A DNA stretch of 64,000 nucleotides from Croceivirga sp. Its GTDB lineage: Bacteria > Bacteroidota > Bacteroidia > Flavobacteriales > Flavobacteriaceae. The stretch is taken from NCBI GenBank assembly GCA_028284665.1, contig JANQRG010000043.1:61961-125960 (forward strand). Direction: 5' to 3'. Below the pieces are notes generated by a model, which was not told the DNA's origin, ran no database searches, and saw only the letters and a program-made list of their open reading frames with translations. This document shows positions 18,655 to 27,301 of this stretch, in pieces (the stretch's first letter is position 1; each line of letters starts with the position of its first letter). The position numbers were made by a program, and so were the translations under genes.

Positions 18655-18688
18655 TACTTTTGCAATATGAGTACTGTTATCGATAACA
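18655..18688 (+). promoter_or_regulatory. Promoter and LacI-type operator overlapping the ilvD-like start codon
   Basis: TACTTTTG at 18655-18662 matches the -7 consensus. The 14-bp palindrome TGTTATCGATAACA sits at 18675-18688, inside the first codons of the dehydratase (it encodes part of STVIDN). With a usual -7 to start distance of 5-8 bases, transcription would begin at or within a few bases of the ATG at 18667, so the message may be leaderless. No good -33 TTTG is visible. Confidence 0.65.
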
Positions 18689-20400
18689 AAAAGTTGAGGA
18701 GCCACAACTGGTTTTTACGGGAAGGGAAAATGGGATTCATGTACCGGACCTGGTTAAAGAATCAAGGCATACCGGATCATGAATTCGATGGAAGGCCTGT
18801 AATAGGTATCTGTAACACATGGTCAGAACTCACGCCCTGTAATGCACATTTTCGGGAGTTTGCCGAATATATCAAAAGAGGGGTCTATGAAGCCGGGGGA
18901 TTTCCTTTAGAGTTTCCGATAATGTCAATGGGAGAGCCCTTGATGAAGCCAACCGCCATGCTTTTCAGAAATCTGGCTTCCATGGATGCTGAAGAAACCA
19001 TTAGGGCCAATCCCCTGGATGGTGTGGTAATTATCGGAGGTTGTGATAAAACAACCCCTTCAGCATTGATGGGGGCGGCCAGCGTGGACCTGCCTACTAT
19101 TGTTGTATCCGGTGGCCCTATGCTCAACGGAAAGTTTAGGGGCAAAGACATTGGCTCGGGTACTGATATCTGGAAGTTTAGCGAAGAAGTCCGGGCCGGC
19201 AAAATGTCCAACGCTGATTTTAGGGAAGCAGAAGGATGTATGTCCAGAAGTAACGGTCATTGTATGACCATGGGCACCGCGTCGTCCATGGCCGTACTGG
19301 TTGAAGCACTGGGTATTTCACTTTCAGGCAATGCCGCTATTCCTGCGCCTGACTCAAGAAGGAAAGTTTTATGTCACGAATCGGGCAGAAGAATAGTCGA
19401 TATGGTTAAGGAAGACCAAAAGATCTCTGACGTCATTACCAAAGCAGCAATGATCAACGCCATTGTGGTCAATGCCGCAGTCGGTGGGTCCACCAATATC
19501 ATTTTGCACTTGCTGGCTATCGCCGGAAGAATAGGAATTGACATTACCCTTGAAGATTTCGATACCTACGGGAGTAGTATACCGCTCCTGGTGAATCTGA
19601 TGCCCTCGGGGAACTACTTAATGGAAGACTTTTATTATGCCGGTGGTTTACCGGTTGTTCTAAAAGAACTGGAAAATCATATCAATTTAGACCTACCGAC
19701 GGTTACGGGTAAGACCCATCGCCAAAATGTTAAAGATGCGGAGTGCTACGAACGGGAAGTGATCGCTTCCATAGAAGATCCACTTAAAGAAAATGCCGGA
19801 ATAGTTGTTCTCAAAGGAAATCTCGCAGAAAATGGTGCAGTGATCAAACCATCAGCAGTTAAGGTAAAAAAGTTGATGAAGCATCGGGGGCCTGCTGTGG
19901 TCTTTGAAAATATCGAAGATATGCATATGCGTATTGACGATCCGGATCTTAAGATAGATGAGCATTCCATTATAGTGTTGAAAAATGTAGGGCCCAAGGG
20001 CTTTCCTGGAATGCCTGAAGTTGGCAATACCCCACTACCGAAAAAGCTATTGGAAAAAGGAATTACTGATATGATCCGGATCTCTGATGGAAGAATGAGT
20101 GGAACGGCTTATGGAACAGTCATTTTACATGTTTCTCCTGAGGCAGCCGTAGGAGGAACCCTGGCTTTGGTCCAAAATGGCGATTTGATTCACGTTGATG
20201 TTGACCAAAGAAAGCTCGAATTGCTGGTTGATGACAAAGAATTGGAAACTCGCCGGTCGAAATGGAAATCAGAAGAGAAGCTATATGACAGAGGTTATGT
20301 TCGCATGTACCAGGAACACGTAAACCAAGCGCATCTAGGTGCAGATTTGGACACCTTGGTTGGACGTTCCGGAAAAGAAGTGAGCAGGGATGGATTCTAA
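18667..20400 (+). CDS. IlvD/EDD-family sugar-acid dehydratase
   Basis: Iron-sulfur dehydratase of the IlvD/EDD family, 577 residues from ATG 18667 (MSTVIDNKKLRSHNWF); the frame is open back to 18613, but KLRS..WF is the usual N-terminus of the sugar-acid branch. Ligand cysteines of a [2Fe-2S] cluster fit C58 (SELTPCNAH), C126 (GGCDKTT) and C199 (SNGHCMTMG). K128 in CDKT is the lysine that is carbamylated in relatives, and E90 binds magnesium. The protein converts an aldonate such as arabonate, xylonate, fuconate or galactonate to a 2-keto-3-deoxy acid. With the dehydrogenase, lactonase and FAH hydrolase downstream it forms a non-phosphorylative oxidative pathway. Exact aldonate unknown. Confidence 0.88.
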   Translation: MSTVIDNKKLRSHNWFLREGKMGFMYRTWLKNQGIPDHEFDGRPVIGICNTWSELTPCNAHFREFAEYIKRGVYEAGGFPLEFPIMSMGEPLMKPTAMLFRNLASMDAEETIRANPLDGVVIIGGCDKTTPSALMGAASVDLPTIVVSGGPMLNGKFRGKDIGSGTDIWKFSEEVRAGKMSNADFREAEGCMSRSNGHCMTMGTASSMAVLVEALGISLSGNAAIPAPDSRRKVLCHESGRRIVDMVKEDQKISDVITKAAMINAIVVNAAVGGSTNIILHLLAIAGRIGIDITLEDFDTYGSSIPLLVNLMPSGNYLMEDFYYAGGLPVVLKELENHINLDLPTVTGKTHRQNVKDAECYEREVIASIEDPLKENAGIVVLKGNLAENGAVIKPSAVKVKKLMKHRGPAVVFENIEDMHMRIDDPDLKIDEHSIIVLKNVGPKGFPGMPEVGNTPLPKKLLEKGITDMIRISDGRMSGTAYGTVILHVSPEAAVGGTLALVQNGDLIHVDVDQRKLELLVDDKELETRRSKWKSEEKLYDRGYVRMYQEHVNQAHLGADLDTLVGRSGKEVSRDGF

Positions 20401-20464
20401 AATATCCCATAAAAAGATAATCATACTATGAATACACTCTTGATATCAAATAACCCAGTTTATA

Positions 20465-21520
20465 ATGCATACTACCCAAATTAAAGGACCCGGCATTTTT
20501 CTTGCCCAATTTTTAGAGGACCAACCTCCTTTTGGTTCATTGAAGGATATTGCTGGTTGGGCCGCTGATCTAGGGTTTAAGGGTTTTCAACTACCCAGTT
20601 GGGACAAGAGAGTCATCAATCTGACATTGGCCAGTCAATCACAAACCTATTGTCAGGAACTTTTAGGGGAATTGAATGACAAAAAAATTGAGCTTATTGA
20701 AGTAGCTTCGTATTTGCAGGGGCAATGTATGGCAATGCATCCTGCCTACGAAAAGCTTTTTCAACCCTTCTACCCAAAGGGCATGAATGATTCACAGCGG
20801 GTGGAATGGGCCGTAGACGAACTAAAAAAGACGATTGACGCCTCAGTTTTTTTGGGTACGAACAATATTTCCGTCCTTTCGGGTAGCCTGGCCTGGCCCT
20901 ATTTATATCCCTGGCCACAACGCTCTCCCGGGCTAATTACAGATGCATTTCAAGAATTGGCAAGAAGATGGCTTGCTGTATTCAACTATGCTTCAGAAAA
21001 AGGGGTGACCATTGGTTTTGAACTTCATCCCGGTTCTGATCTGTTTGATGGTGCTACCTACCAAATGTTTTTAGATATGGTAAATGGACATGAGGCAGCC
21101 TGTATTACTTACGATCCAAGTCATTTTTTGTTGCAACAGGCAGATTACTTGGATTTCATCAAATTGTTTGGGGATAGGATCAAAGCATTTCACGTAAAAG
21201 ATGCGGAATTCAATTCTACAGGAATGAGCGGTGTTTATGGCAGTTATGCTGACTGGAAAGACCGTGCAGGGCGATTTCGATCATTAGGCGACGGCCAGGT
21301 AGATTTTAAACGAATTTTTTCATTGTTGACTGAGGCCGGTTATGACGGTTGGGCCATCCTGGAGTGGGAATGTTGTGTAAAAAGTCCTGAACAGGGAGCA
21401 AGAGAAGCTGTGCCGTTTATCGAAAATCTGCTTATAGAACCCACCCGTAAGGCTTTTGATGATTTTGCAAAAAGTGACACCGATAGCAAATTGAATAACG
21501 ATTTGTTGGGATTAAAATAA
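20465..21520 (+). CDS. Sugar phosphate isomerase/epimerase-like TIM-barrel protein
   Basis: A 351-residue member of the xylose-isomerase-like TIM barrel (AP endonuclease 2 fold). Metal-ligand positions are visible as a Glu in IGFELHPGSD, an Asp in ITYDPSHF, a His in KAFHVKDAEF and a Glu in WAILEWECC. No signal peptide. It lies between the IlvD-type dehydratase and a Gfo/Idh/MocA oxidoreductase (8-base gap to the latter). In Bacteroidota such pairs often act on sugars or 3-keto sugars, but here it could equally isomerise an aldose so that the split transketolase can use it. Substrate not assignable. Confidence 0.8.
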   Translation: MHTTQIKGPGIFLAQFLEDQPPFGSLKDIAGWAADLGFKGFQLPSWDKRVINLTLASQSQTYCQELLGELNDKKIELIEVASYLQGQCMAMHPAYEKLFQPFYPKGMNDSQRVEWAVDELKKTIDASVFLGTNNISVLSGSLAWPYLYPWPQRSPGLITDAFQELARRWLAVFNYASEKGVTIGFELHPGSDLFDGATYQMFLDMVNGHEAACITYDPSHFLLQQADYLDFIKLFGDRIKAFHVKDAEFNSTGMSGVYGSYADWKDRAGRFRSLGDGQVDFKRIFSLLTEAGYDGWAILEWECCVKSPEQGAREAVPFIENLLIEPTRKAFDDFAKSDTDSKLNNDLLGLK

Positions 21521-21528
21521 AAATAATT

Positions 21529-22668
21529 ATGAGCAAAGACATCAATATTGGCCTTGTTGGAACTCGTTTTATGGGCAAGGCGCACAGTAATGCTTATGCA
21601 AGGGTTTCCAGGTTTTTTGAGCTACCGGCAAATCCTGTCCTGCACTCGGCATGTGGGTTGGAATTAGATCAAGTTCAGATATTGGCAAAGAAATTTGGTT
21701 GGAAAAATGCAGAAACGGAGTATCAAAAACTGATCCAATCCGAAGAGATTGATTTGATCGACATCTGTACGTCCAATGATTTTCACATGCCCATAGCTTT
21801 GGAGGCGGCTAAAGCCGGTAAAAACATTCTGTGCGAAAAGCCTATGGCCAGAAACGCGGAAGAGGCCATAAAAATGTATGATGCCGTTAACGAAGCTGGT
21901 GTCATTAACATGATGATCTTTAATTATCGTTTTCTTCCAGCTGTTGCATTGGCCAAAAATTTGATTGAGCATGGGAAACTGGGGGAGATACGACACTTCA
22001 ATGCGGTGTACTATCAAGACTGGTTGGTGGACCCCTCTTTTCCAATTGTATGGAGGCACAGCAAAGAAAAATCGGGATCGGGTGCCCATGGAGATATGAA
22101 CGCCCATATCGTCGATCTGGCCAGGTATCTTGTGGGCGAGTTTGAAGCCGTTACCGGGGAACAACGTGTATTTGTCAAAGAAAGACCCATTCAGGACTCA
22201 GACCAAAAAGGGGAGGTAAATGCCGATGATGCGACCTCTTTCATGGCACGTTTTCAAAATGGTGCTATTGGGTCATTTAGTGCCACCAGGATGGCAACAG
22301 GACGAAAAAACTTCATGCAATTTGAACTTTTTGGTAGTAAAGGGGCGCTCATATTCAATCTGGAGCGCCTTAATGAACTTCAATACTTTGATGATACTTC
22401 TCAGAATGATACCAAAGGGTTCACCACTATTTTGGCGACAGAACCTTCACATCCTTATATAAGATCCTGGTGGCCACCAGGGCATATCATAGGATGGGAG
22501 CACACTTTTGTTCACCAAATTTCACATTTAATAACCAGTATTTCCAATAAGGAAGAGGCTACACCTAGCTTCTACGATGGGGTCAAGTGTCAGTTGGTCC
22601 TTGATGCTGTAGTAGCTTCAGCCGAGCAAGAAAAATGGGTCACCATTAAAGAATTTGATAAAAATTGA
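21529..22668 (+). CDS. Gfo/Idh/MocA-family oxidoreductase (cytosolic)
   Basis: NAD(P)-dependent sugar oxidoreductase of 379 residues. The N-terminal Rossmann fold has GLVGTRFMGKAHSNAYAR (glycine motif) and the family signature EKPMARNAEEA near residue 105. The C-terminal alpha/beta domain includes GAHGDMNAHIVDLARYLVGE with the usual catalytic Asp and His of the family. No Tat or Sec signal, unlike the two exported paralogues at 47016-49529. It may oxidise the free sugar to its lactone, or a 3-position hydroxyl. It lies 8 bases after the isomerase-like gene and just before the transketolase pair. Confidence 0.9.
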   Translation: MSKDINIGLVGTRFMGKAHSNAYARVSRFFELPANPVLHSACGLELDQVQILAKKFGWKNAETEYQKLIQSEEIDLIDICTSNDFHMPIALEAAKAGKNILCEKPMARNAEEAIKMYDAVNEAGVINMMIFNYRFLPAVALAKNLIEHGKLGEIRHFNAVYYQDWLVDPSFPIVWRHSKEKSGSGAHGDMNAHIVDLARYLVGEFEAVTGEQRVFVKERPIQDSDQKGEVNADDATSFMARFQNGAIGSFSATRMATGRKNFMQFELFGSKGALIFNLERLNELQYFDDTSQNDTKGFTTILATEPSHPYIRSWWPPGHIIGWEHTFVHQISHLITSISNKEEATPSFYDGVKCQLVLDAVVASAEQEKWVTIKEFDKN

Positions 22669-22670
22669 AA

Positions 22671-23519
22671 ATGAGTACAAAACAATCCAATACACTATCG
22701 GAAGAAAAACTTTCGAAGTTGACTGCGATTTGTAGCGCAACACGAAAACAGATCATCCAAATGGTTTTTGATGCAAGTTCGGGCCATATCGGCGGTAGTC
22801 TTGGAGCAACAGAGCTGGTGGTTGCCCTTTACCATCATCTTATGAACCACGATCCAAAAAACCCAAATTGGTCCGATAGGGATCGTTTTGTGCTATCCAA
22901 AGGGCATTGCACACCTGTGCTTTATGCGACATTGGCCAATTGTGGCTATTTCCCAATTGAAGATTTGAAGACCTTTAGAAGACCAGGCTCCCATTTGCAA
23001 GGGCATCCTTATCAACCAAAAACCCCGGGAGTAGAAGCAACAACCGGCGCGCTGGGGATCGGATTTTCAACCGCACTTGGCATGGCGCTGACTGCAAAAA
23101 ACAGGGGTGAACAACACAAGTATTACGTAATCTGTGGAGATGGCGAAATTCAGGAAGGACAAATATGGGAAGGCGCCATGTTTGCGAATAAATACAAATT
23201 GAATAATGTGATTGGTTTTGTGGACCGCAACTATTTACAGACCGATGGCAATTCCGAAGATATAATGCCGCTGGACCCGTTGGCACCCAAATGGGAAAGC
23301 TTTGGTTGGAAAGTGTATGAGATTGATGGCCACGACCTAAAAGAGATTATAGCCACGGTTCATGATGCCAAAAAAAGTGATAGCCCAGTAATGATAATTG
23401 CCAATACTGTAAAAGGAAAGGGCGTATCCTTTATGGAAAATGCTGTGGGCTGGCATGGAGGCGTGCCTTCAAAGGAAGATGTAGAAAAAGCGTTAAAAGA
23501 ATTGGAGCATGGAATTTAA
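22671..23519 (+). CDS. Transketolase, N-terminal (TPP-binding) subunit
   Basis: Split-type transketolase subunit of 282 residues. I chose ATG 22671, two bases after the upstream stop. Features: SSGHIGGSLGATELVVALYH near residue 40, LSKGHCTPVLYATL, and the thiamine diphosphate motif GDGEIQEGQIWEGAMFAN ending in NVIGFVDRN. The C-terminal pyrimidine-binding half is the separate next gene, which overlaps by 11 bases, so the two subunits are made together. Split transketolases in sugar clusters often have special roles (for example apulose 4-phosphate or sulfo-sugar cleavage) apart from the housekeeping enzyme. The two-carbon donor here is unknown. Confidence 0.93.
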   Translation: MSTKQSNTLSEEKLSKLTAICSATRKQIIQMVFDASSGHIGGSLGATELVVALYHHLMNHDPKNPNWSDRDRFVLSKGHCTPVLYATLANCGYFPIEDLKTFRRPGSHLQGHPYQPKTPGVEATTGALGIGFSTALGMALTAKNRGEQHKYYVICGDGEIQEGQIWEGAMFANKYKLNNVIGFVDRNYLQTDGNSEDIMPLDPLAPKWESFGWKVYEIDGHDLKEIIATVHDAKKSDSPVMIIANTVKGKGVSFMENAVGWHGGVPSKEDVEKALKELEHGI

Positions 23520-24438
23520 ACAAACGAGACAAGGCTATGTAGATGGCTTAATCGAAATAGCTGATGAACTTCCGGAGATGGTCGTTTTGGATGCGGATGT
23601 TGCCAAGGCAACGCAAACCTTGCAATTTGCCAAATTATATCCGGACCGTTTTTTCAACTGTGGGGTTCAGGAACAAAACATGCTCACCGTAGCTGCGGGA
23701 ATGGCATTGGAAGGAAAGATCCCCTTTGCCACCACATTTGGTGTTTTTGCCACCTGCCGGGCAGGCGATCAACTTAGAAATGGTATAGCTTATCCCAGGG
23801 TTAATGTAAAGGTAGCCGTAACGCACTGCGGAATTACGGTGGGCGGCGATGGAGCATCGCACCAGGCAAATGAAGATCTCGCCATTACCCGATCCTTTCC
23901 TAATATGACCATTTTGGTTCCGGGCGATTATGAAGAAGCTAAATTGGCCACCAAGGCGGCTGCTAAATTTAATGGGCCCATCTACATAAGGTTTGGGCGC
24001 GATAAATATCCTGTAGTACCCGAATTACAGGAGGGTTTCGAGATCGGCAAATCAAAGCAATTGCGCAATGGTTCAGATATCACCATTATTTCTACAGGGA
24101 TACTGATTACAGAAGCGTTGAAAGCTTACGAATTGTTACAGGAAAAGGAAATAGCTGCAAGGGTAATACATATGCCAACCATTAAACCAATTGATGAAAC
24201 GGCCATAGTAAAAGCGGCAAAAGAAACAAAGGGCATTGTAACCATTGAGGAACATTCAATAATTGGTGGTCTTGGGGAAGCTGTCGCTGGTGTAGTGGCC
24301 GAAAACAACCCTTGTCCTGTGAGACGGGTTGGCATGCGCGATGTCTTTGGGGAATCCGGGCAGGCCCAGGAGCTTTTGGACAAATATCGGATGAGAGCTA
24401 AAGACATCATAGTTGAGGTTGAAAAGATTCTTGCCTAA
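23509..24438 (+). CDS. Transketolase, C-terminal (pyrimidine-binding) subunit
   Basis: Second half of the split transketolase, 309 residues. It contains the pyrimidine-binding domain with FNCGVQEQNMLTVAAGMALE (catalytic Glu), the donor-site segment THCGITVGGDGASHQ and SFPNMTILVPGDYEEA. A C-terminal transketolase domain follows (TIISTGILITEALKA, VTIEEHSIIGGLGEAVAGVV). Its ATG lies inside the end of the N-terminal subunit gene, an 11-base overlap typical of a coupled heteromeric enzyme. It works with that subunit to move a two-carbon unit from a ketose. Confidence 0.93.
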   Translation: MEFKQTRQGYVDGLIEIADELPEMVVLDADVAKATQTLQFAKLYPDRFFNCGVQEQNMLTVAAGMALEGKIPFATTFGVFATCRAGDQLRNGIAYPRVNVKVAVTHCGITVGGDGASHQANEDLAITRSFPNMTILVPGDYEEAKLATKAAAKFNGPIYIRFGRDKYPVVPELQEGFEIGKSKQLRNGSDITIISTGILITEALKAYELLQEKEIAARVIHMPTIKPIDETAIVKAAKETKGIVTIEEHSIIGGLGEAVAGVVAENNPCPVRRVGMRDVFGESGQAQELLDKYRMRAKDIIVEVEKILA

Positions 24439-24501
24439 GTCGCTGGACCCGGGTGCAGGTGGGGCATAAATCCATATCATAAAGTAAAGAGTATAACCGA
24501 A

Positions 24502-25536
24502 ATGAAGGCAGTAGTAAAGTACGATAAAGGACCCGGAAATGTTGATTTCAGGGATATGCCTGAACCTGAATGCACCCACGACAAGGTAATCATCGAAATT
24601 GAGCATTGTGGCATATGTGGTACGGACCTACATGTCTATCATGACACGTTCAAGAATTATCCCCCCGTAATCCTTGGGCACGAGTTTAGTGGTAAAATTG
24701 TGGAATTGGGGAAGAATGTCACAAACGTCAATCTTGGTGATGCTTTTTCTGTTCTTGGTGCAACAGCTGTAATATGCGAGACTTGTGAAACCTGCCCAAG
24801 TGGAGAGATCATGTTTTGCAAATATCGAAGAGGTATGGGACATGGCGTCAATGGCGCTTTTACCAAGTTTGCGGCGGTACGGCCGGATCAGTTATTTGCC
24901 ATTCCGGATGGAGTCCCCATGGAACATGGGGCCCTGGTAGAACCCTTGGCGGTGGCCGTCCATGTGGTAGAGGAGATCGCCAATTTTATGTTGGGCGACA
25001 CTGTACTTCTTTCGGGCCCTGGGCCCATAGGGCTATTATGTATGAAAATGTTGGCCGCACATGGCCTCAAAGTCATTGTGGCCGGTATCGGTGAAGATGA
25101 GATGCGGCTGAACATGGCTTTGCAATATGGGGCACATAAAGTGGTCAAAGTTGATAGGGAGAATTTAACTGAAGTAATACAGCAAGAGACCAACGGCATT
25201 GGTGTTGACCTTGCCATTGAATGTGCTGGAGCAGAGGCTTCCGTTAGGCAGTGCATGGAAGCCCTAAGACCCCTGGGGCATTATGTTCAAGTGGGCCATT
25301 TTGGCAAAGACCTCGTACTACCATGGGATTTGGTGGCTTTCAGACAATTGAAAATTCACGGATCGGTGGGTTATACCAAAGCCACCTGGCGGCGAACCAT
25401 GGAAATACTGGGCCAGGGATCCCTGGATGTAAGCGATGTAATCTCCCATAGACTGGGTATCGAAAACTGGAAACAAGGTTTTGAACTCATGGAGCAAAAG
25501 CAGGCGATCAAAGTACTCCTTAACCCCAACAAATGA
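24502..25536 (+). CDS. Zinc-dependent medium-chain alcohol/sugar dehydrogenase
   Basis: Medium-chain dehydrogenase of 344 residues. Catalytic zinc ligands fit CGICGTDLH (Cys near 38) and GHEFSG (His-Glu near 60). The structural zinc lobe shows four cysteines in ICETCETCPSGEIMFCKYR. The nucleotide-binding motif is LLSGPGPIGLLCMKM. The family includes sorbitol, threonine and galactitol dehydrogenases. In this operon it may oxidise the starting aldose at C1 or, as in the L-fucose/L-rhamnose oxidative routes, the 4-hydroxyl of the 2-keto-3-deoxy acid before FAH cleavage. Its stop overlaps the next start by four bases (ATGA). Confidence 0.9.
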   Translation: MKAVVKYDKGPGNVDFRDMPEPECTHDKVIIEIEHCGICGTDLHVYHDTFKNYPPVILGHEFSGKIVELGKNVTNVNLGDAFSVLGATAVICETCETCPSGEIMFCKYRRGMGHGVNGAFTKFAAVRPDQLFAIPDGVPMEHGALVEPLAVAVHVVEEIANFMLGDTVLLSGPGPIGLLCMKMLAAHGLKVIVAGIGEDEMRLNMALQYGAHKVVKVDRENLTEVIQQETNGIGVDLAIECAGAEASVRQCMEALRPLGHYVQVGHFGKDLVLPWDLVAFRQLKIHGSVGYTKATWRRTMEILGQGSLDVSDVISHRLGIENWKQGFELMEQKQAIKVLLNPNK

Positions 25537-26414
25537 AGGCAGAACTATTCATCGATTCCAAATCAATTCTAGGGGAAGGACCTGTTTGGCATCAAGACAA
25601 CGGTCATCTTTATTGGGTAGATATTGAAGGGAAAAAGATCAATAGGTTCAATACCACAAATGGTTTCCATCAAGTTCGTCAATTCAACGAAATGCCGGGC
25701 GCATTGGCGCTTATCGATAACCATCCTGGCAAACTATTAATTGCTTTTTCGAATGGTTTGGCCACTTATGATTGGGAGACCAAGATGTTAGGATATAAAA
25801 ACTGGCTTGGTCGGGATACTCCGAAAATTCGAGCCAATGATGGAAAATGCGACCCAAACGGTAATTTTTGGGTCGGGACCATGCATCTTAACCTTGAACA
25901 AGGGGCTGGGACATTGTATAGAATAGATGGGAATTTTGAAAATTCCGAACAATTCCCAAATCGGACCATTTCTAATGGAATGGCATGGACAAAAGATGGA
26001 AGTATCATGTATTACATAGACACTTTTGAAAATAAAGTGTTCGCTTTTGACTATGACATTTATACAAGCGGTATATCGAACAAACGAGTTGCGATTTCCA
26101 TAGATGCAGGCCTGGGTGGGCTTGATGGCATGACCATAGATAATGAAGGTAATCTTTGGATTGCCCACTGGGGAGGTGCCTGCGTACGTTGTTGGAATCC
26201 GCAAGCCCAAAAAATAGTAGAAACTGTTGAGGTCCCTGCACCGCATGTTACTTCTTGCACATTTGGCGGAACAAAAATGAATGAACTGTTCATAACAACG
26301 GCAAGGTCAGGTCTAACGGAACAACAGTTAGCGAAGTACCCTCATAGCGGTGGGGTATTCAAAGTTATAACCGGTTCCTCTGGAAGGCCGACCAATTATT
26401 TTAAAATAAAATAG
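25533..26414 (+). CDS. SMP-30/gluconolactonase-family sugar lactonase
   Basis: A 293-residue six-bladed beta-propeller of the SMP-30/regucalcin family. The metal Glu near residue 15 is in SILGEGPVWHQDNGHLYWVD. An Asn/Asp pair appears in RANDGKCDPNGNFWVGTMH and NGMAWTKDGSIMYYIDTFEN, and DGMTIDNEGNLWIAHWGG gives the last metal Asp. Such enzymes hydrolyse aldonolactones to aldonates. It is coupled to the dehydrogenase by a four-base overlap and precedes the FAH hydrolase by five bases, so it fits between sugar oxidation and the IlvD-type dehydratase. Cytoplasmic: no signal peptide. Confidence 0.9.
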   Translation: MKAELFIDSKSILGEGPVWHQDNGHLYWVDIEGKKINRFNTTNGFHQVRQFNEMPGALALIDNHPGKLLIAFSNGLATYDWETKMLGYKNWLGRDTPKIRANDGKCDPNGNFWVGTMHLNLEQGAGTLYRIDGNFENSEQFPNRTISNGMAWTKDGSIMYYIDTFENKVFAFDYDIYTSGISNKRVAISIDAGLGGLDGMTIDNEGNLWIAHWGGACVRCWNPQAQKIVETVEVPAPHVTSCTFGGTKMNELFITTARSGLTEQQLAKYPHSGGVFKVITGSSGRPTNYFKIK

Positions 26415-26419
26415 TAAAA

Positions 26420-27271
26420 ATGAAACTGATACGATTTGGGCAAAAGGGAAATGAAAAACCAGGAATTCTTCTAAACGGAATTCGAAAGGATTGCTCTGCT
26501 TTCTTTGAAGATTGGAACCAAGATTTTTTTAATAGTAACGGCCTGGTTGAACTTAAAAAAGTACTTGAAAGGGAAGTGGAAAAGCTTCCTGATGTTCCCG
26601 AAAATGAAAGATGGGGAGCTTGTATAGCCAGGCCCAATATGGTCCTCTGCATCGGACTCAATTATGAGGATCATGCCAAAGAAGCGAACATGCAATTACC
26701 CGCTGAACCTTTGGTTTTCGGTAAAGCGAACAATACGATTCATGGCCCTTATGACGATGTGATCCTACCAAAGGCCGCAACAAAAGTTGATTATGAAATT
26801 GAACTTGGTGTAGTGCTCAAAAAGGATGTCTTTGAACTACAATCGGAAGAAGATGCCCAAGATGCGATTGCTGGATATTGTACGGCAAATGACCTATCGG
26901 AAAGGACCTTTCAATTAGAAAGTGGAGGGCAATGGATAAAAGGAAAATCATCTCCCGGTTTCTGTCCGCTTGGACCTTATTTATTAATTGGTGATGAAGA
27001 AGATACCATAACTGTGAATGATTTGTCCATGAAATTGAGTGTTAATGGTGAAATAAGGCAAGACGGAAACTCAAAAACAATGGTGTTCAAGCCTGCTTAC
27101 ACCATTTATTATCTTTCGCAGTTCATGAAGTTGGAGGCAGGTGATGTGCTACTTACGGGGACTCCTCCCGGAGTAGCTATGGGCATGAATCCCCCTGAAT
27201 ATATTGATAGGGGAGATATCGTGGAATTAAATATTGAAGGATTAGGTTCCCAAAAAACTCAATTTGTTTAG
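26420..27271 (+). CDS. Fumarylacetoacetate hydrolase-family protein (2,4-diketo-3-deoxy-aldonate hydrolase-like)
   Basis: FAH-family enzyme of 283 residues. The core starts at CIGLNYEDHAKEA and includes DYEIELGVVLKKD (metal Glu residues), GYCTANDLSERTFQ, QWIKGKSSPGFCPLGPYL and the C-terminal LLTGTPPGVAMGM. The short N-terminal domain is that of the 2-keto-3-deoxy-L-fuconate/L-rhamnonate hydrolase-like branch. By family it cleaves a 2,4-diketo acid to pyruvate and a hydroxy acid, completing an oxidative pathway with the IlvD-type dehydratase and the dehydrogenase. Ureidoglycolate lyase is another family use, but nothing nearby supports purine breakdown. Confidence 0.88.
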   Translation: MKLIRFGQKGNEKPGILLNGIRKDCSAFFEDWNQDFFNSNGLVELKKVLEREVEKLPDVPENERWGACIARPNMVLCIGLNYEDHAKEANMQLPAEPLVFGKANNTIHGPYDDVILPKAATKVDYEIELGVVLKKDVFELQSEEDAQDAIAGYCTANDLSERTFQLESGGQWIKGKSSPGFCPLGPYLLIGDEEDTITVNDLSMKLSVNGEIRQDGNSKTMVFKPAYTIYYLSQFMKLEAGDVLLTGTPPGVAMGMNPPEYIDRGDIVELNIEGLGSQKTQFV

Positions 27272-27301
27272 TACAACTAATAAGGGGGTAAATTCAGTTT
27301 T

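Noticed and set aside
18613..18666. Upstream start for the IlvD-type dehydratase
   Set aside because: It would add residues before the family N-terminus (KLRS..WF) and would lie upstream of the only good -7 box.
25704..25720. TTATCGATAA inside the SMP-30 gene
   Set aside because: Only the 10-base core of the operator is present; the outer TG and CA are missing and it lies deep inside a coding sequence, so chance is likelier.
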